NCBI RefSeq assembly: GCF_000337775.1
Contig: NZ_AOLQ01000042.1
Coordinates: 62,001 to 126,000, forward strand
Length of the DNA: 64,000 nucleotides
Direction of reading: 5' to 3'
Origin: Haloarcula vallismortis ATCC 29715
GTDB taxonomy: Archaea > Halobacteriota > Halobacteria > Halobacteriales > Haloarculaceae
Positions 51,322 to 59,763 of this stretch are shown here, piece by piece; position 1 is the first letter of the stretch, and every line of letters begins with the position of its first letter. Below the pieces are notes generated by a model. It saw nothing but the letters and a program-made list of their open reading frames with translations. It was not told where the DNA came from and ran no database searches. Both the position numbers and the translations under genes were made by a program.

Positions 51322-52236
51322 ATGCTATCGAGGGGGAAGCGATTGGGCTATGCGGCCTACGAGCGACTGCTCCAGTGGGAACTGTCAGGAACGCCGGACC
51401 ACGTCGCCGTCATTCAGGACGGCAACCGGCGCTACGCCGAGAAACAGGGGACCGAGAAGCAGAAGGGGCACACCGAGGGGGCCGAAACGACGGAGGCGCT
51501 CCTGAACTGGTGTGACGAACTCGACATCCGCGAAGTGACCCTGTACGCGTTCTCGACGGAGAACTTCGACCGCGACCCCGAGGAGCGCGAGCACATCTTC
51601 GATCTGGTCGAACAGAAGCTCCGGACGTTCGCCGACGCCGACCGGGTCCACGAGGCCGGCGTCTGCATCCGCGCTATCGGAGAGCGGGAGATGCTTCCCG
51701 AGCGGGTCCTGGATGCCATCGACTACGCCGAGAGGCGCACGGCGCAGTACGACCAGCTCAACCTCAACGTCGCGCTGGCCTACGGCGGCCGGGCGGAACT
51801 GCTCGGCGCGGCCCGCGACGTCGCCACTGCTGTCGAGAACGAGGCCCTCGACCCGACCGATGTCTCCGCGGAAACCATCGAGAAGCGGCTCTACGAGGGA
51901 CCGACCCGCGACGTCGACCTCATCGTCCGGACCGGCGGCGACGAGCGCACCTCGAATTTCCTGCCGTGGCACGCCAACGGCAACGAGGCCGCCACGTTCT
52001 TCTGTACCCCCTACTGGCCGGAGTTCCGGAAAGTCGACTTCCTGCGGGCGATTCGAACCTACCAGAACCGAGAGCAGTCCTGGCGGACGACCCGTGCCGA
52101 GCGGTCGCTCGCACTGATTCGTGCCATCGAACAGTCGGAACTACCGACGGCCAAGCGGATGCTCGGACGGTTCCGCGACGCGCTTCCGAGTACGGAACGC
52201 GAGCAACTCGACGAAGAGTACGACCTCGCAGACTGA
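51322..52236 (+). CDS. uppS: cis-prenyltransferase, catalytic type (UppS/DHDDS-like)
   Basis: The enzyme extends farnesyl or geranylgeranyl diphosphate with cis-isoprene units to make the lipid carrier for glycosylation. The catalytic Asp33 is in VAVIQDGNRRYAEKQG; further motifs are LYAFSTENF (74-82), LAYGGRAEL (152-160) and VDLIVRTGGDERTSNFLPW (198-216). The C-terminal part after this is divergent (HANGNEAATFFCTPYWPEF) and lacks the final RxG motif. ATG 51322 is preferred because the TATA-like CTTATTG lies ~28 nt upstream; GTG 51301 and ATG 51310 are in frame. A complementary homologue is convergent to it, 4 nt away. Confidence 0.92.
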   Translation: MLSRGKRLGYAAYERLLQWELSGTPDHVAVIQDGNRRYAEKQGTEKQKGHTEGAETTEALLNWCDELDIREVTLYAFSTENFDRDPEEREHIFDLVEQKLRTFADADRVHEAGVCIRAIGEREMLPERVLDAIDYAERRTAQYDQLNLNVALAYGGRAELLGAARDVATAVENEALDPTDVSAETIEKRLYEGPTRDVDLIVRTGGDERTSNFLPWHANGNEAATFFCTPYWPEFRKVDFLRAIRTYQNREQSWRTTRAERSLALIRAIEQSELPTAKRMLGRFRDALPSTEREQLDEEYDLAD

Positions 52237-52240
52237 TATG

Positions 52241-52885
52241 CTAGCGGCCGAATCGCCGCTGTCGCTCCTGATAGTCCCGTAACGCCCGCAGGTAGTCCCG
52301 CAGTCTGAAGTTCTGCCAGTTCACGTCGGTGAAGTACAGTTCCGAGTACACGGACTGCCAGATCATGAAATCGGAGAGCCGTTCGGCCCCGGTCTTGATG
52401 ACCAGATCCGGGTCGGTCGGGAAGACGAGGTGCTCCTCGACCGCAGTCTCGTCGATATCGTTCGGGTCGAGGGTCCCCTCGTCGACGCTTTCGGAGAGCT
52501 TCTGGACCGCCGTCGCGAACTCCGATTGCCCGCCCAGACCGATTGAAATCTGGATCGGCGCGTCGGCCGTCGTCTCGTCGTCCGGTACTCTGACCGCTAT
52601 CTCCTGTGGCGCGGTGACGCTCTCGAGTTCGCGCTGCAGCGTCGGAATCGCCTCCTCGTCGAGGACGCTCACGTAGACGACGACGGTGTCGGTGCCGTAC
52701 TGGACAGCCCAGTCGAAGAATCGTTCCAAGGTCCGATATGCACCGTCGCCCAGCAAGTCCCGTTCTGTAATCACCAGCGCGACCGTCTCGGGCAGGTCGG
52801 CGTCGCTGCGCCGAACGCGCGTTGCGAGATATCGGTCGTATAGTCCCACGCCCGCCGGTATGCTGACAGCCACAGTAAATCCCAC
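52241..52885 (-). CDS. Degenerate cis-prenyltransferase homologue (candidate NgBR-like partner)
   Basis: The ~214-residue protein aligns with UppS over its whole length but lacks the N-terminal DGNRR motif: VALVITERDLLGDGAYRT stands where VAVIQDGNRRYA is found. The rest of the fold is canonical: ISIGLGGQSEF, DPDLVIKTGAERLSDFMIW and SVYSELYFTDVNWQNF, ending in RRFGR with an RxG motif. This is the pattern of the non-catalytic subunit (NgBR/Nus1) of heteromeric cis-prenyltransferases. The start is uncertain: GTG 52885 has GGAGG ~10 nt before it, with GTG 52873 and 52849 as alternatives. Confidence 0.82.
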   Translation of the reverse strand: MGFTVAVSIPAGVGLYDRYLATRVRRSDADLPETVALVITERDLLGDGAYRTLERFFDWAVQYGTDTVVVYVSVLDEEAIPTLQRELESVTAPQEIAVRVPDDETTADAPIQISIGLGGQSEFATAVQKLSESVDEGTLDPNDIDETAVEEHLVFPTDPDLVIKTGAERLSDFMIWQSVYSELYFTDVNWQNFRLRDYLRALRDYQERQRRFGR

Positions 52886-52944
52886 GGTACCGTCGCCTCC
52901 ACAGTTCGGAAAGGGTAAGTGCCTCTCGGGGATACCGGTGGGAC

Positions 52945-54303
52945 GTGACTGGCACAGTCCGTCGGGCAGGCGCGTTCGCCGCCGTGGGGACCCTCGCGGT
53001 CGCCGTCCCGGCCGCAACGGGCTTTGGCTCGCTCGAACTCGCGACTGTCGCCGCTATCGCACCCTTCGTCATCGTCGCCGCGCTCGGCGTAACGGTCATC
53101 GGACAGGACTCGCGGTTGTTCGAACTGTTCGCGCGCCCCGGCGACTACGAGGACGGGAAACTGTACGGCTTGGCGGCCTTCTCGCTTGCCGCCGCCGGAC
53201 TCGCGTTGCTTGCCGTCCGCTTCAGTTTACCAGTGCCGGTGTTCGTCGGCGTCGTTGTCATCGTCGCCTACGGCAACCTCGGCCAGCGGCTCGCGTACAC
53301 CGTCCGCGCAGACGAGGTGGTCGCAACCGCGGGCTTCGTCCTCGTCGGCTTCGTCGCTGGCGTCGCAGGGCAGGTCGTCGGCACGCAGATACAGGCCGCT
53401 GTCGGCGAGGGAGCGGCCGCCGTCGACCTGCCACTCGTGCTGTTTCTCGCCGCCAGCGGCGCGTTCGTCGCCGCCCTGCTTCGCTCGGTCCTGTTCGAAC
53501 GGGACGACCCGCTGGTGATGCTCACCGTGGGACTGCTGCTGTGGCTGTTTTTCGAGCTCGACCCGTCAGTGACGGCACAGCGCGTCGTCATCGCGCTCGC
53601 CGTGACAGTCCTGCTTGGATACCTTTCCTACGCACTTGACACGGCGTCTCTCCCGGGGATGCTCACCGGCGTCCTCCTGGCGTTTCTGACTATCGTACTC
53701 GGCGGCTTCGGCTGGTTCGCCATGCTGATAACCTTCTTCGGGCTCGGTGGCCTCTCGACGAAGTATCGCTACGACGAGAAACTGGACCGCGGCATCGCCG
53801 AGGAAAACGAGGGCGCACGCGGGAGTGGGAACGTGCTCGCGAACTCCATCGTCGCGCTGTTCGCCGTCGTCGCGGCAGCGGCGAGTCCGAGCCACATTAC
53901 TGTCGACCCGTTGCTGTTCTTCTATGCCTTCGCCGGGGCCGTCGCCGCGGCGATGACCGATACGTTCTCCAGTGAGTTCGGCGGGCTCTACGACAACCCA
54001 CGGCTCATCACGACGCTCAGACCCGTCGAGCCGGGCACTGACGGCGGCGTGACCTGGCAAGGCGTAGTTGCCGGGGCTGTCGGCGCGGGCATCATCGCCG
54101 GCATCGCCGCGCTCACGCAGGACATCAGCACGGCCGGCAGCGGCGTCATCCTCCTCTGTGGGCTGGTCGGCATGATCGTCGACAGCCTGCTGGGCGCGAC
54201 CGTCGAGGGCTCTGTCGTCGGCAATCAGGGCGTCAATATGCTCGCGACCCTGGCAGCCGCGCTAACGGGTGCGAGCGTCGTGTTGGTCGTCGGCCTCCTA
54301 TGA
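52945..54303 (+). CDS. DUF92/TMEM19-VTE6-like membrane protein
   Basis: The 452-residue protein has about 12-14 helices. Its C-terminal half matches DUF92: GGFGWFAMLITFFGLGGLSTKYRYDEK, GARGSGNVLANSIVAL, MTDTFSSEFGG, and IVDSLLGATVEG. Plant members (VTE6) phosphorylate phytyl phosphate, so this may be a kinase for an isoprenyl phosphate. The first ~210 residues are an extra membrane domain. It starts at GTG 52945, divergent from the cis-prenyltransferase-like gene, which supports a joint role in polyprenol-phosphate supply. The kinase assignment is inference. Confidence 0.85.
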   Translation: MTGTVRRAGAFAAVGTLAVAVPAATGFGSLELATVAAIAPFVIVAALGVTVIGQDSRLFELFARPGDYEDGKLYGLAAFSLAAAGLALLAVRFSLPVPVFVGVVVIVAYGNLGQRLAYTVRADEVVATAGFVLVGFVAGVAGQVVGTQIQAAVGEGAAAVDLPLVLFLAASGAFVAALLRSVLFERDDPLVMLTVGLLLWLFFELDPSVTAQRVVIALAVTVLLGYLSYALDTASLPGMLTGVLLAFLTIVLGGFGWFAMLITFFGLGGLSTKYRYDEKLDRGIAEENEGARGSGNVLANSIVALFAVVAAAASPSHITVDPLLFFYAFAGAVAAAMTDTFSSEFGGLYDNPRLITTLRPVEPGTDGGVTWQGVVAGAVGAGIIAGIAALTQDISTAGSGVILLCGLVGMIVDSLLGATVEGSVVGNQGVNMLATLAAALTGASVVLVVGLL

Positions 54304-54716
54304 TTCGCGAGGCCCGCTCCGAGGACGAAGCCCAGCTCCGGGCGATTCAGATGAATACGCTTGACGAGCCGTGGCCGGAACTACTCGGTGTCGGAGTCGA
54401 CGGCCCGCCGCTCGTGCTAGTGCTCGACATCGGCGAACCGCTCGGCTATGCGCTTGTGGTTCCGGACCATCCGGTCGCGTATCTGGCGGAGTTCGCTATC
54501 GCGCCCGGCAAACAGGGGCAGGGACTCGGCACGACACTGATGGGCGGACTGCTCGACAGACTCCAGGCTGGCGGATTCGAGACGGTGAGACTCACCGCGC
54601 GTGCGGACGATGAACGAGCGCGTGGCTTTTACGACGGGTTTGGGTTCGCTGTCGCCGACGAACTACCCGGCCACTACGACGACGGCGACGGAGTATTGCT
54701 CGTTCGGGACCTCTAA
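54300..54716 (+). CDS. GNAT family N-acetyltransferase, small
   Basis: The 138-residue protein has the GNAT motif FAIAPGKQGQGLGTTLMGGL, then VRLTARADDERARGFYDGFGF. It resembles RimI-type protein or small-molecule acetyltransferases; the substrate is unknown. ATG 54300 overlaps the DUF92 stop by 4 nt (ATGA), so they are translationally coupled. The end overlaps the convergent dnaG gene by 4 nt. Confidence 0.88.
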   Translation: MIREARSEDEAQLRAIQMNTLDEPWPELLGVGVDGPPLVLVLDIGEPLGYALVVPDHPVAYLAEFAIAPGKQGQGLGTTLMGGLLDRLQAGGFETVRLTARADDERARGFYDGFGFAVADELPGHYDDGDGVLLVRDL

Positions 54717-56050
54717 CCCTCGATGCGAACCTGCACAGCCGTCGGCTGTTTGACGTACTCGCCGTGGCCGGCAGCAACGACAACATCGACGCCGCGCTGG
54801 GCGGCGATGTCGAGGAGCTTCTGCGTGCAGTCGGCATCGATAACGACAGTCTTTGGAACGTCCTCGGTGGCTTCAAGCAACGAGACGACATCATCGGCGT
54901 CACCCTCCGCGAGCAGCGCCGCGTCCTCGTCGACCAGTCTGGCCGTCCCGCTGTGGTCCTGAATGACGGCATCGATGTGGTCCGAGAGCGAGGGGATGGT
55001 CGGTTCGTCGCCGCTTTCGGTCGTCTCCTCGTCGGTCGTCGCATCCGTCACAGCGGCCGCGTTCGAACTGTCTGTGACGGTCGTCACGTCATCGGCTGTC
55101 TCGGCTTGCGCCGACCCAGTCTGTCCGCTGGGTGCAGACTGGCTGTCAGCAGTCTCCTCCGACACTGGAGTCGCCACGGCACCGCCGTCGGCGGTCGTCG
55201 ACTCGCCGGCATGTGACATCTCCTCACGGATGCTGTCGAGGCTCTTGGCGCTTGCGACCGTCTCGTAGGGGACCTTGTCCCGGAGTGCTGACATCACCTC
55301 GCTCCGGGAGAGGTCCTCGACGGACTTCTCAGGGGGCGTGACAGCGACGTAGTCTACGTCACCGACTTGCGCGAGTTCCTTCAATATGAGGTCCCCACCG
55401 CGGTCGCCGTCGAGGAACGAAGTCACCGTACGGTCGGCCGTCAGCTCCGCGATGGCGTCGGGCACATCCGTTCCCTCGACCGCCACGGCGTTCTTGATGC
55501 CGTATTTCAGCAGTTGCATCACGTCCGAGCGGCCTTCGACGACGACGATAGCGTCGGAGTCAGCCACCCGTGGCCCTGCTGGGAGCCCCTCGTATTCGGT
55601 CACGTCGGCGACCCGGACCTGCTGTCTGACTGTCTCGACGATGTCCGCGGTCTGAATCGACTTCTCCTCGAAGTCGTTCAGGAGTTCTGTCGCGCGCTCG
55701 ACGACCTCGCGGCGTTTGGCGCTGCGAACGTCCTCAATCTCGGAGACCTCGATCTCGGCGCGACACGGGCCGACCTGTTCGATGGTTTCCAGTGCCGCGG
55801 CGAGAATCGCTGTCTCGACCCTATCGAGGCCGCTTGCGACGGTTATCTCGCCAAAGGACTGTCCTCCTTCGGAGCGTATCTCCACGTCGATGCGACCGAC
55901 CTTCTTCGAGTCCTGCAGGTCCCGCAGGTCCAGTTCGTCGCCGAGCAGCCCTTCCGTCTGGCCGAACACCGCGCCGACGACGTCGCTCCGTTCGACGACT
56001 CCTGCCGCCGTGATGTCGGCATGTATCAGATATTTCGCCGTATCTTGCAT
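54713..56050 (-). CDS. dnaG: Archaeal DnaG-like primase
   Basis: The 445-residue protein is the archaeal DnaG, which has RNA-binding and exosome-linked roles besides its primase-like domain. The TOPRIM domain has Glu172 in AIVVVEGRSDV and Asp214/Asp216 in SFLDGDRGGD. The N-terminus (MQDTAKYLIHADITAAGVVE) and the FGQTEGLLGDELDLRDLQ segment are family hallmarks. A ~75-residue acidic, Ser/Thr-rich linker (about 285-360) separates the C-terminal domain that associates with the exosome. The stop overlaps the convergent GNAT gene. Confidence 0.95.
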   Translation of the reverse strand: MQDTAKYLIHADITAAGVVERSDVVGAVFGQTEGLLGDELDLRDLQDSKKVGRIDVEIRSEGGQSFGEITVASGLDRVETAILAAALETIEQVGPCRAEIEVSEIEDVRSAKRREVVERATELLNDFEEKSIQTADIVETVRQQVRVADVTEYEGLPAGPRVADSDAIVVVEGRSDVMQLLKYGIKNAVAVEGTDVPDAIAELTADRTVTSFLDGDRGGDLILKELAQVGDVDYVAVTPPEKSVEDLSRSEVMSALRDKVPYETVASAKSLDSIREEMSHAGESTTADGGAVATPVSEETADSQSAPSGQTGSAQAETADDVTTVTDSSNAAAVTDATTDEETTESGDEPTIPSLSDHIDAVIQDHSGTARLVDEDAALLAEGDADDVVSLLEATEDVPKTVVIDADCTQKLLDIAAQRGVDVVVAAGHGEYVKQPTAVQVRIEG

Positions 56051-56225
56051 GATTGTCCTGTTTTCCAGCCCGTCGAGCGCTGTTCCGACGGACTGCTGTC
56101 ACTATACTGATGTTGGATAGTACAGCAGAATAACCTTGCGCACGCGACTCGATGGTCAAATCCTCCCACAGTTACGTCGTAATCTGACACTGCCGCTGTG
56201 AAACGTTCGTTCCCAGACAGGTCAG

Positions 56226-56936
56226 TCACTCCAGTAACGGCGTCATGCCGTCGATACCCGCCTGGATGGCCTCGACCGGGTCCTCGGGGTCGTCGTGTTC
56301 GAAGACGAGCCATGCAGTCCCGGCCTCGCGGGCCGCATCGACGACGGCCTGAAGCGGGACGACGCCTTCACCGAGGGCTGTTGGCTCGCCGTCCGCTGTC
56401 ATGTCTTTGAGGTGGACGACGGGAACGCGCCCGTCGAGTCGCCGAATCAATGCGACGGGGTCCTGGCCCGCCGCGTGCGCCCAGCCGGCGTCAAGCTCAA
56501 AGCCAATCGAGGTCTGGTCGGCGAGCGCGTCGAAGGCGGTGCCCGCCCCGAGCGGGACGAACTCGTGGTCGTGGTTGTGATACAGCAACGGCCGGTCCAC
56601 GTCTTCGGCGAGCATCCCGAGCAGCGTCGCCGTCGACTCGACAGCGCCCTCGCTTGCGAAATGGTCGGCGTCGAGGTGCGGGAGAACGATGTACGGCGCG
56701 TCGAGTGTCCAGACCTGGTTGCCAACGGTGCGGGTGTCGGACTGCAGCTCTTCCAGTTGGACGTGGACGCCGGCAATGCCGAGTCCCGCGTCGTCGAGCG
56801 CGCGCCGGGACGCACCCGGGTCACCGATACCAGCGAACTCTACGCCGTCGTAGCCAGCGGCTGCGATACGGTCGAGCACGTCCGAGAGACGTTCCCGGAG
56901 GTCCCGAAGCGTCCAGAGCTGTATCGCTGTTTGCAT
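56226..56936 (-). CDS. Sugar phosphate isomerase/epimerase-like TIM-barrel protein
   Basis: The 236-residue protein belongs to the xylose-isomerase-like TIM barrels: MQTAIQLWTLRD, AGYDGVEFAGIG, then metal-ligand regions LLYHNHDHEFVPL, IGFELDAGWAHAAG, VVHLKDM and a late WLVFEHDDPEDP. The glutamate, aspartate and histidines are at the expected strand ends. Substrate unknown, probably a sugar or polyol. It stands alone, divergent from the tRNA-binding-domain gene. Confidence 0.88.
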   Translation of the reverse strand: MQTAIQLWTLRDLRERLSDVLDRIAAAGYDGVEFAGIGDPGASRRALDDAGLGIAGVHVQLEELQSDTRTVGNQVWTLDAPYIVLPHLDADHFASEGAVESTATLLGMLAEDVDRPLLYHNHDHEFVPLGAGTAFDALADQTSIGFELDAGWAHAAGQDPVALIRRLDGRVPVVHLKDMTADGEPTALGEGVVPLQAVVDAAREAGTAWLVFEHDDPEDPVEAIQAGIDGMTPLLE

Positions 56937-56987
56937 ACCACCGCTGCGAACGCTGTCATAAAATAAGTGGACGTACTACCGGGGGGC

Positions 56988-57332
56988 ATGGGATTCACTG
57001 AGACGGAGATCGACCCCGCACGGTTCCTCGAAGACGTAGAGATGCGTATCGGCGAGATCGTCGATGTCGAACCGTTCCCCGAAGCCCGCAAAGACGTGTA
57101 CAAGCTCGACGTGGACTTCGGCGACGAGACGCGCCAGTCCGCTGCGGGACTGACAGACGTGTACGACCCCGAAGACCTGCTCGGTTCGCAGGTCGTCGCC
57201 GTCGTCAACCTCGGGACAGTCTCCATTGCTGGCTTCGAGAGCGAATGTCTGGTCACTGGCGTCGACAGCGAGGAGGGCGTCGTCCACCTGACCCCCGAGC
57301 GGGAGGTCGAACCCGGCACCCGGGTGTATTGA
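56988..57332 (+). CDS. tRNA-binding-domain protein (CsaA / MetRS C-terminal-like)
   Basis: The 114-residue OB-fold protein resembles CsaA and the C-terminal tRNA-binding domain of methionyl-tRNA synthetase: EMRIGEIVDVEPFPEARKDVYKLDVDFG, VVAVVNLGTVSIAGFESECLV and VVHLTPEREVEPGTRVY. It may bind tRNA or act as a chaperone. ATG 56988 lies ~26 nt after a TATA-like CATAAAATAAG. A 21-nt hairpin follows downstream at 57357-57377. Confidence 0.87.
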   Translation: MGFTETEIDPARFLEDVEMRIGEIVDVEPFPEARKDVYKLDVDFGDETRQSAAGLTDVYDPEDLLGSQVVAVVNLGTVSIAGFESECLVTGVDSEEGVVHLTPEREVEPGTRVY

Positions 57333-57356
57333 AACCGATTCTGTGACAGGGGCGTA

Positions 57357-57377
57357 TTGAAGAAGATAGTTCTTCAA
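57357..57377. terminator. Perfect 8-bp hairpin after the tRNA-binding-domain gene
   Basis: TTGAAGAA (57357-57364) and TTCTTCAA (57370-57377) pair perfectly around GATAG, 24 nt past the stop codon. No clear T-run follows, so it may be a transcript-end structure or an operator for the DUF3311 gene that starts at 57436. Confidence 0.45.
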
Positions 57378-57435
57378 CCAGAGTGGCTGAAGGTTCGTTA
57401 CCCATTAGTACCGGCAGCGGCTAGCCTGTCGTAAT

Positions 57436-57645
57436 ATGAGTACGGTCAGGGCCGCTGTGTGGACAGTCGTCGCGCTCGTGTTGATGGCGCTGGCAGTGCC
57501 GTGGTTCCTCTGGGACACCAGCGCAATCGCCGCGGGACTCCCTGTGTGGCTGTGGTGGCACATCGGGTGGATGGTGCTCGCGAGCGTCGTCTTCGCCGTC
57601 TTCGCGCGCACCGACTGGGGCCTCGGTGTCGAGGAGGTGCGGTAG
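57436..57645 (+). CDS. DUF3311 family small membrane protein
   Basis: The 69-residue protein has two helices and the DUF3311 pattern AVPWFLWDTS...LPVWLWWHIGWMV. Such proteins are encoded next to sodium/solute symporters and are thought to be small subunits. It ends one base before the symporter's GTG start, so the two are in one operon. A TATA-like CATTAGTAC lies ~27 nt before ATG 57436. Confidence 0.9.
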   Translation: MSTVRAAVWTVVALVLMALAVPWFLWDTSAIAAGLPVWLWWHIGWMVLASVVFAVFARTDWGLGVEEVR

Positions 57646-57646
57646 C

Positions 57647-59173
57647 GTGGCCGACACCGCGCTCCAGTTGGGCATCGTCGGCGCGTACATGGTCGTCGCG
57701 CTCGCGGTCGGTGTGGTCGCGTACCGTCTGACCGACCGGACCGCCGAGGACTACTACCTCGCCAGCCGGACGCTCGGGACGGTGGTCCTGCTGTTTACCA
57801 CTTTCGCGACGCTACTGTCGGCGTTTACGTTCTTCGGCGGCCCGAACCTCGCGTTCAGCGCCGGCCCCGAATGGATTCTCGTGATGGGACTGATGGACGG
57901 CGTTATTTTTGCTGTTCTCTGGTACGTGCTCGGGTACAAGCAGTGGCTGGTCGGCAAGCGCCACGGCTACGTGACGCTTGGTGAGATGCTGGGCGACCGG
58001 TTCGGATCGACGGCGCTCCGCGTTGTTGTCGCCGCTGTGAGTCTGGTCTGGCTGTTCCCATACGTCATGCTCCAGCAGAAAGGGGCGGGGCAGGCCATCG
58101 TCGGACTCACGAACGGCGCGGTCCCGTTCTGGGTCGGGGCCGGCGGCATCACGCTGTTTATGATTCTCTACGTCGCGCTCTCAGGGATGCGCGGCGTCGC
58201 CTGGACTGACACACTTCAGGGGCTATTCATGCTCTCGCTGATCTGGGTCGCCGTCGCCTGGGTCCTCTCTGCCGTCGGCGGCGCTGGGGAGGCGACGGCC
58301 CTGCTGGCGTCCGAGGAACCCGCCTTCGTCGGTCTCGGGGGCGGCCTCTACACGCCACAGTACATCATCTCGACCGCGGTCAGCATCGCTTTCGGCGTGA
58401 CGATGTTCCCGCAGATCAATCAGCGTTTCTTCGCCGCCGGTTCGAAGAAGGTGCTCAAGCGCACGTTCGCGCTCTGGCCAGTGCTGGTCCTGCTCCTGTT
58501 CGTCCCGGCGTTCATGCTGGGCGCGTGGGCGGCCGGCCTCGGCGTAACGGTTCCGGAGGGTGGCAACGTCATCCCCGCGCTGCTGGGCGAGTACACGCCG
58601 ACGTGGTTCACTGCGCTGGTCATCGCTGGTGCGATGGCCGCGATGATGTCCTCCAGCGACTCGATGCTGCTGTCGGGGTCGTCGTACCTGACCCGTGACC
58701 TTTACCGGCCGCTGACCGGCCGCGGCGACGCCAGCGACGAACAGACCGACCGCCGCGAGGCGCTCGTCGCCCGCGTCGGCGTCGTCATCTTTGCCACCCT
58801 TTCGTTCATTGCGAGCCTCTACACGCCAGGGACGCTGGTCCAGATTGGCGACACCGCCTTCAGCGGTTTCGCCCAGTTGACCGTCCCGGTCGCACTGGCG
58901 CTCTACTGGCAGGGGACGACACGCTCAGGGATGTACGCCGGCGTGGTCGGCAGCCAGATGTTCTACGGCCTGCACGTCTTCCCGGTCGTCGCGACGCTTG
59001 GGGAACTGGTCGGCCTCGACGTCGCCCTCCCGGCGACGTACATGGGCTGGACGCCCGGCGTCGTGGGCATCCTCGTCGGTCTCTTGCTGACGGTCGCCGT
59101 CTCGCTGGTGACCGCTCCCGCTTCGACCGAGGACCGCACGGCCTACGCTGTCTCCGGCGTCGAAAGCGACTGA
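57647..59173 (+). CDS. Sodium:solute symporter (SSS family)
   Basis: The 508-residue transporter has about 13 helices. SSS features are EDYYLASRTLGTVVLLFTTFATLLSAFTFFGGP in the first helices and AMMSSSDSMLLSGSSYLTRDLYRP for the sodium site in helix 8-9. It starts at GTG 57647, with GGAGG 10 nt upstream inside the DUF3311 gene, one base after which it begins. The substrate is not visible; pantothenate, proline or organic acids are typical for the group. Confidence 0.92.
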   Translation: MADTALQLGIVGAYMVVALAVGVVAYRLTDRTAEDYYLASRTLGTVVLLFTTFATLLSAFTFFGGPNLAFSAGPEWILVMGLMDGVIFAVLWYVLGYKQWLVGKRHGYVTLGEMLGDRFGSTALRVVVAAVSLVWLFPYVMLQQKGAGQAIVGLTNGAVPFWVGAGGITLFMILYVALSGMRGVAWTDTLQGLFMLSLIWVAVAWVLSAVGGAGEATALLASEEPAFVGLGGGLYTPQYIISTAVSIAFGVTMFPQINQRFFAAGSKKVLKRTFALWPVLVLLLFVPAFMLGAWAAGLGVTVPEGGNVIPALLGEYTPTWFTALVIAGAMAAMMSSSDSMLLSGSSYLTRDLYRPLTGRGDASDEQTDRREALVARVGVVIFATLSFIASLYTPGTLVQIGDTAFSGFAQLTVPVALALYWQGTTRSGMYAGVVGSQMFYGLHVFPVVATLGELVGLDVALPATYMGWTPGVVGILVGLLLTVAVSLVTAPASTEDRTAYAVSGVESD

Positions 59174-59263
59174 TTGAGGAGGGTCGTTCGACACGGGAAC
59201 CACCGGACGACAGCCGTCGGCAGACATGTAAACCTACAAAAGCGTCCGGGCCAAAGTACCGGT

Positions 59264-59692
59264 ATGGACTCCGATAAGAACGTCGGCGGTCGCGACCGCC
59301 TGATTCGAGCGGTGCTTGCAGTCGTCCTGACAATCGTCTCCCTGCGCTGGCTTCGCAGCGGGAAGCGCAAGCGCGGGCTGCTGGCCGGCGTCGGTGCGCT
59401 CGGCCTGGGCTTCAACGCCTCAACGGGCTACTGTGGATTCAACGACACGCTCGATATCGACACAACGGCGAGTACGGGCGACGACGTGTTCGCGCCGGAT
59501 GCGGACGACGAGCCGGCAAGCGACGAGTCAACGGGCGTGAGCGTGGACTTTACATCCTCTGACGATGCCGAAGCCTCGAACGGTCACGCCAGCGGCGAGC
59601 TGACCTGCGCCGTCTGTGAGGACCCCATCGTGCCCGGGGAGCGGCGTGGGCCGAACGACCAGGGCGCTATCGTCCACGAAAGCTGCGAGTAA
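59264..59692 (+). CDS. DUF2892-like membrane protein with C-terminal zinc site
   Basis: The 142-residue protein starts with a DUF2892-like region: GGRDRLIRAVLAVVLTIVSLRW, then LLAGVGALGLGFNASTGYCGFND, i.e. two helices and the GYC motif. After a ~55-residue acidic linker there is a possible zinc site, CAVCEDPIVPGERR...VHESC. This combination resembles a sensor or scaffold at the membrane; function unknown. ATG 59264 lies ~27 nt after a TATA-like CCTACAAAAG. Confidence 0.72.
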   Translation: MDSDKNVGGRDRLIRAVLAVVLTIVSLRWLRSGKRKRGLLAGVGALGLGFNASTGYCGFNDTLDIDTTASTGDDVFAPDADDEPASDESTGVSVDFTSSDDAEASNGHASGELTCAVCEDPIVPGERRGPNDQGAIVHESCE

Positions 59693-59763
59693 CGCCCTTC
59701 GGTGGGCGCACGCGGCGGACCGAGTCTGGTTCTTTTTATAACCGCCGCTCCAGTCATTCATGT

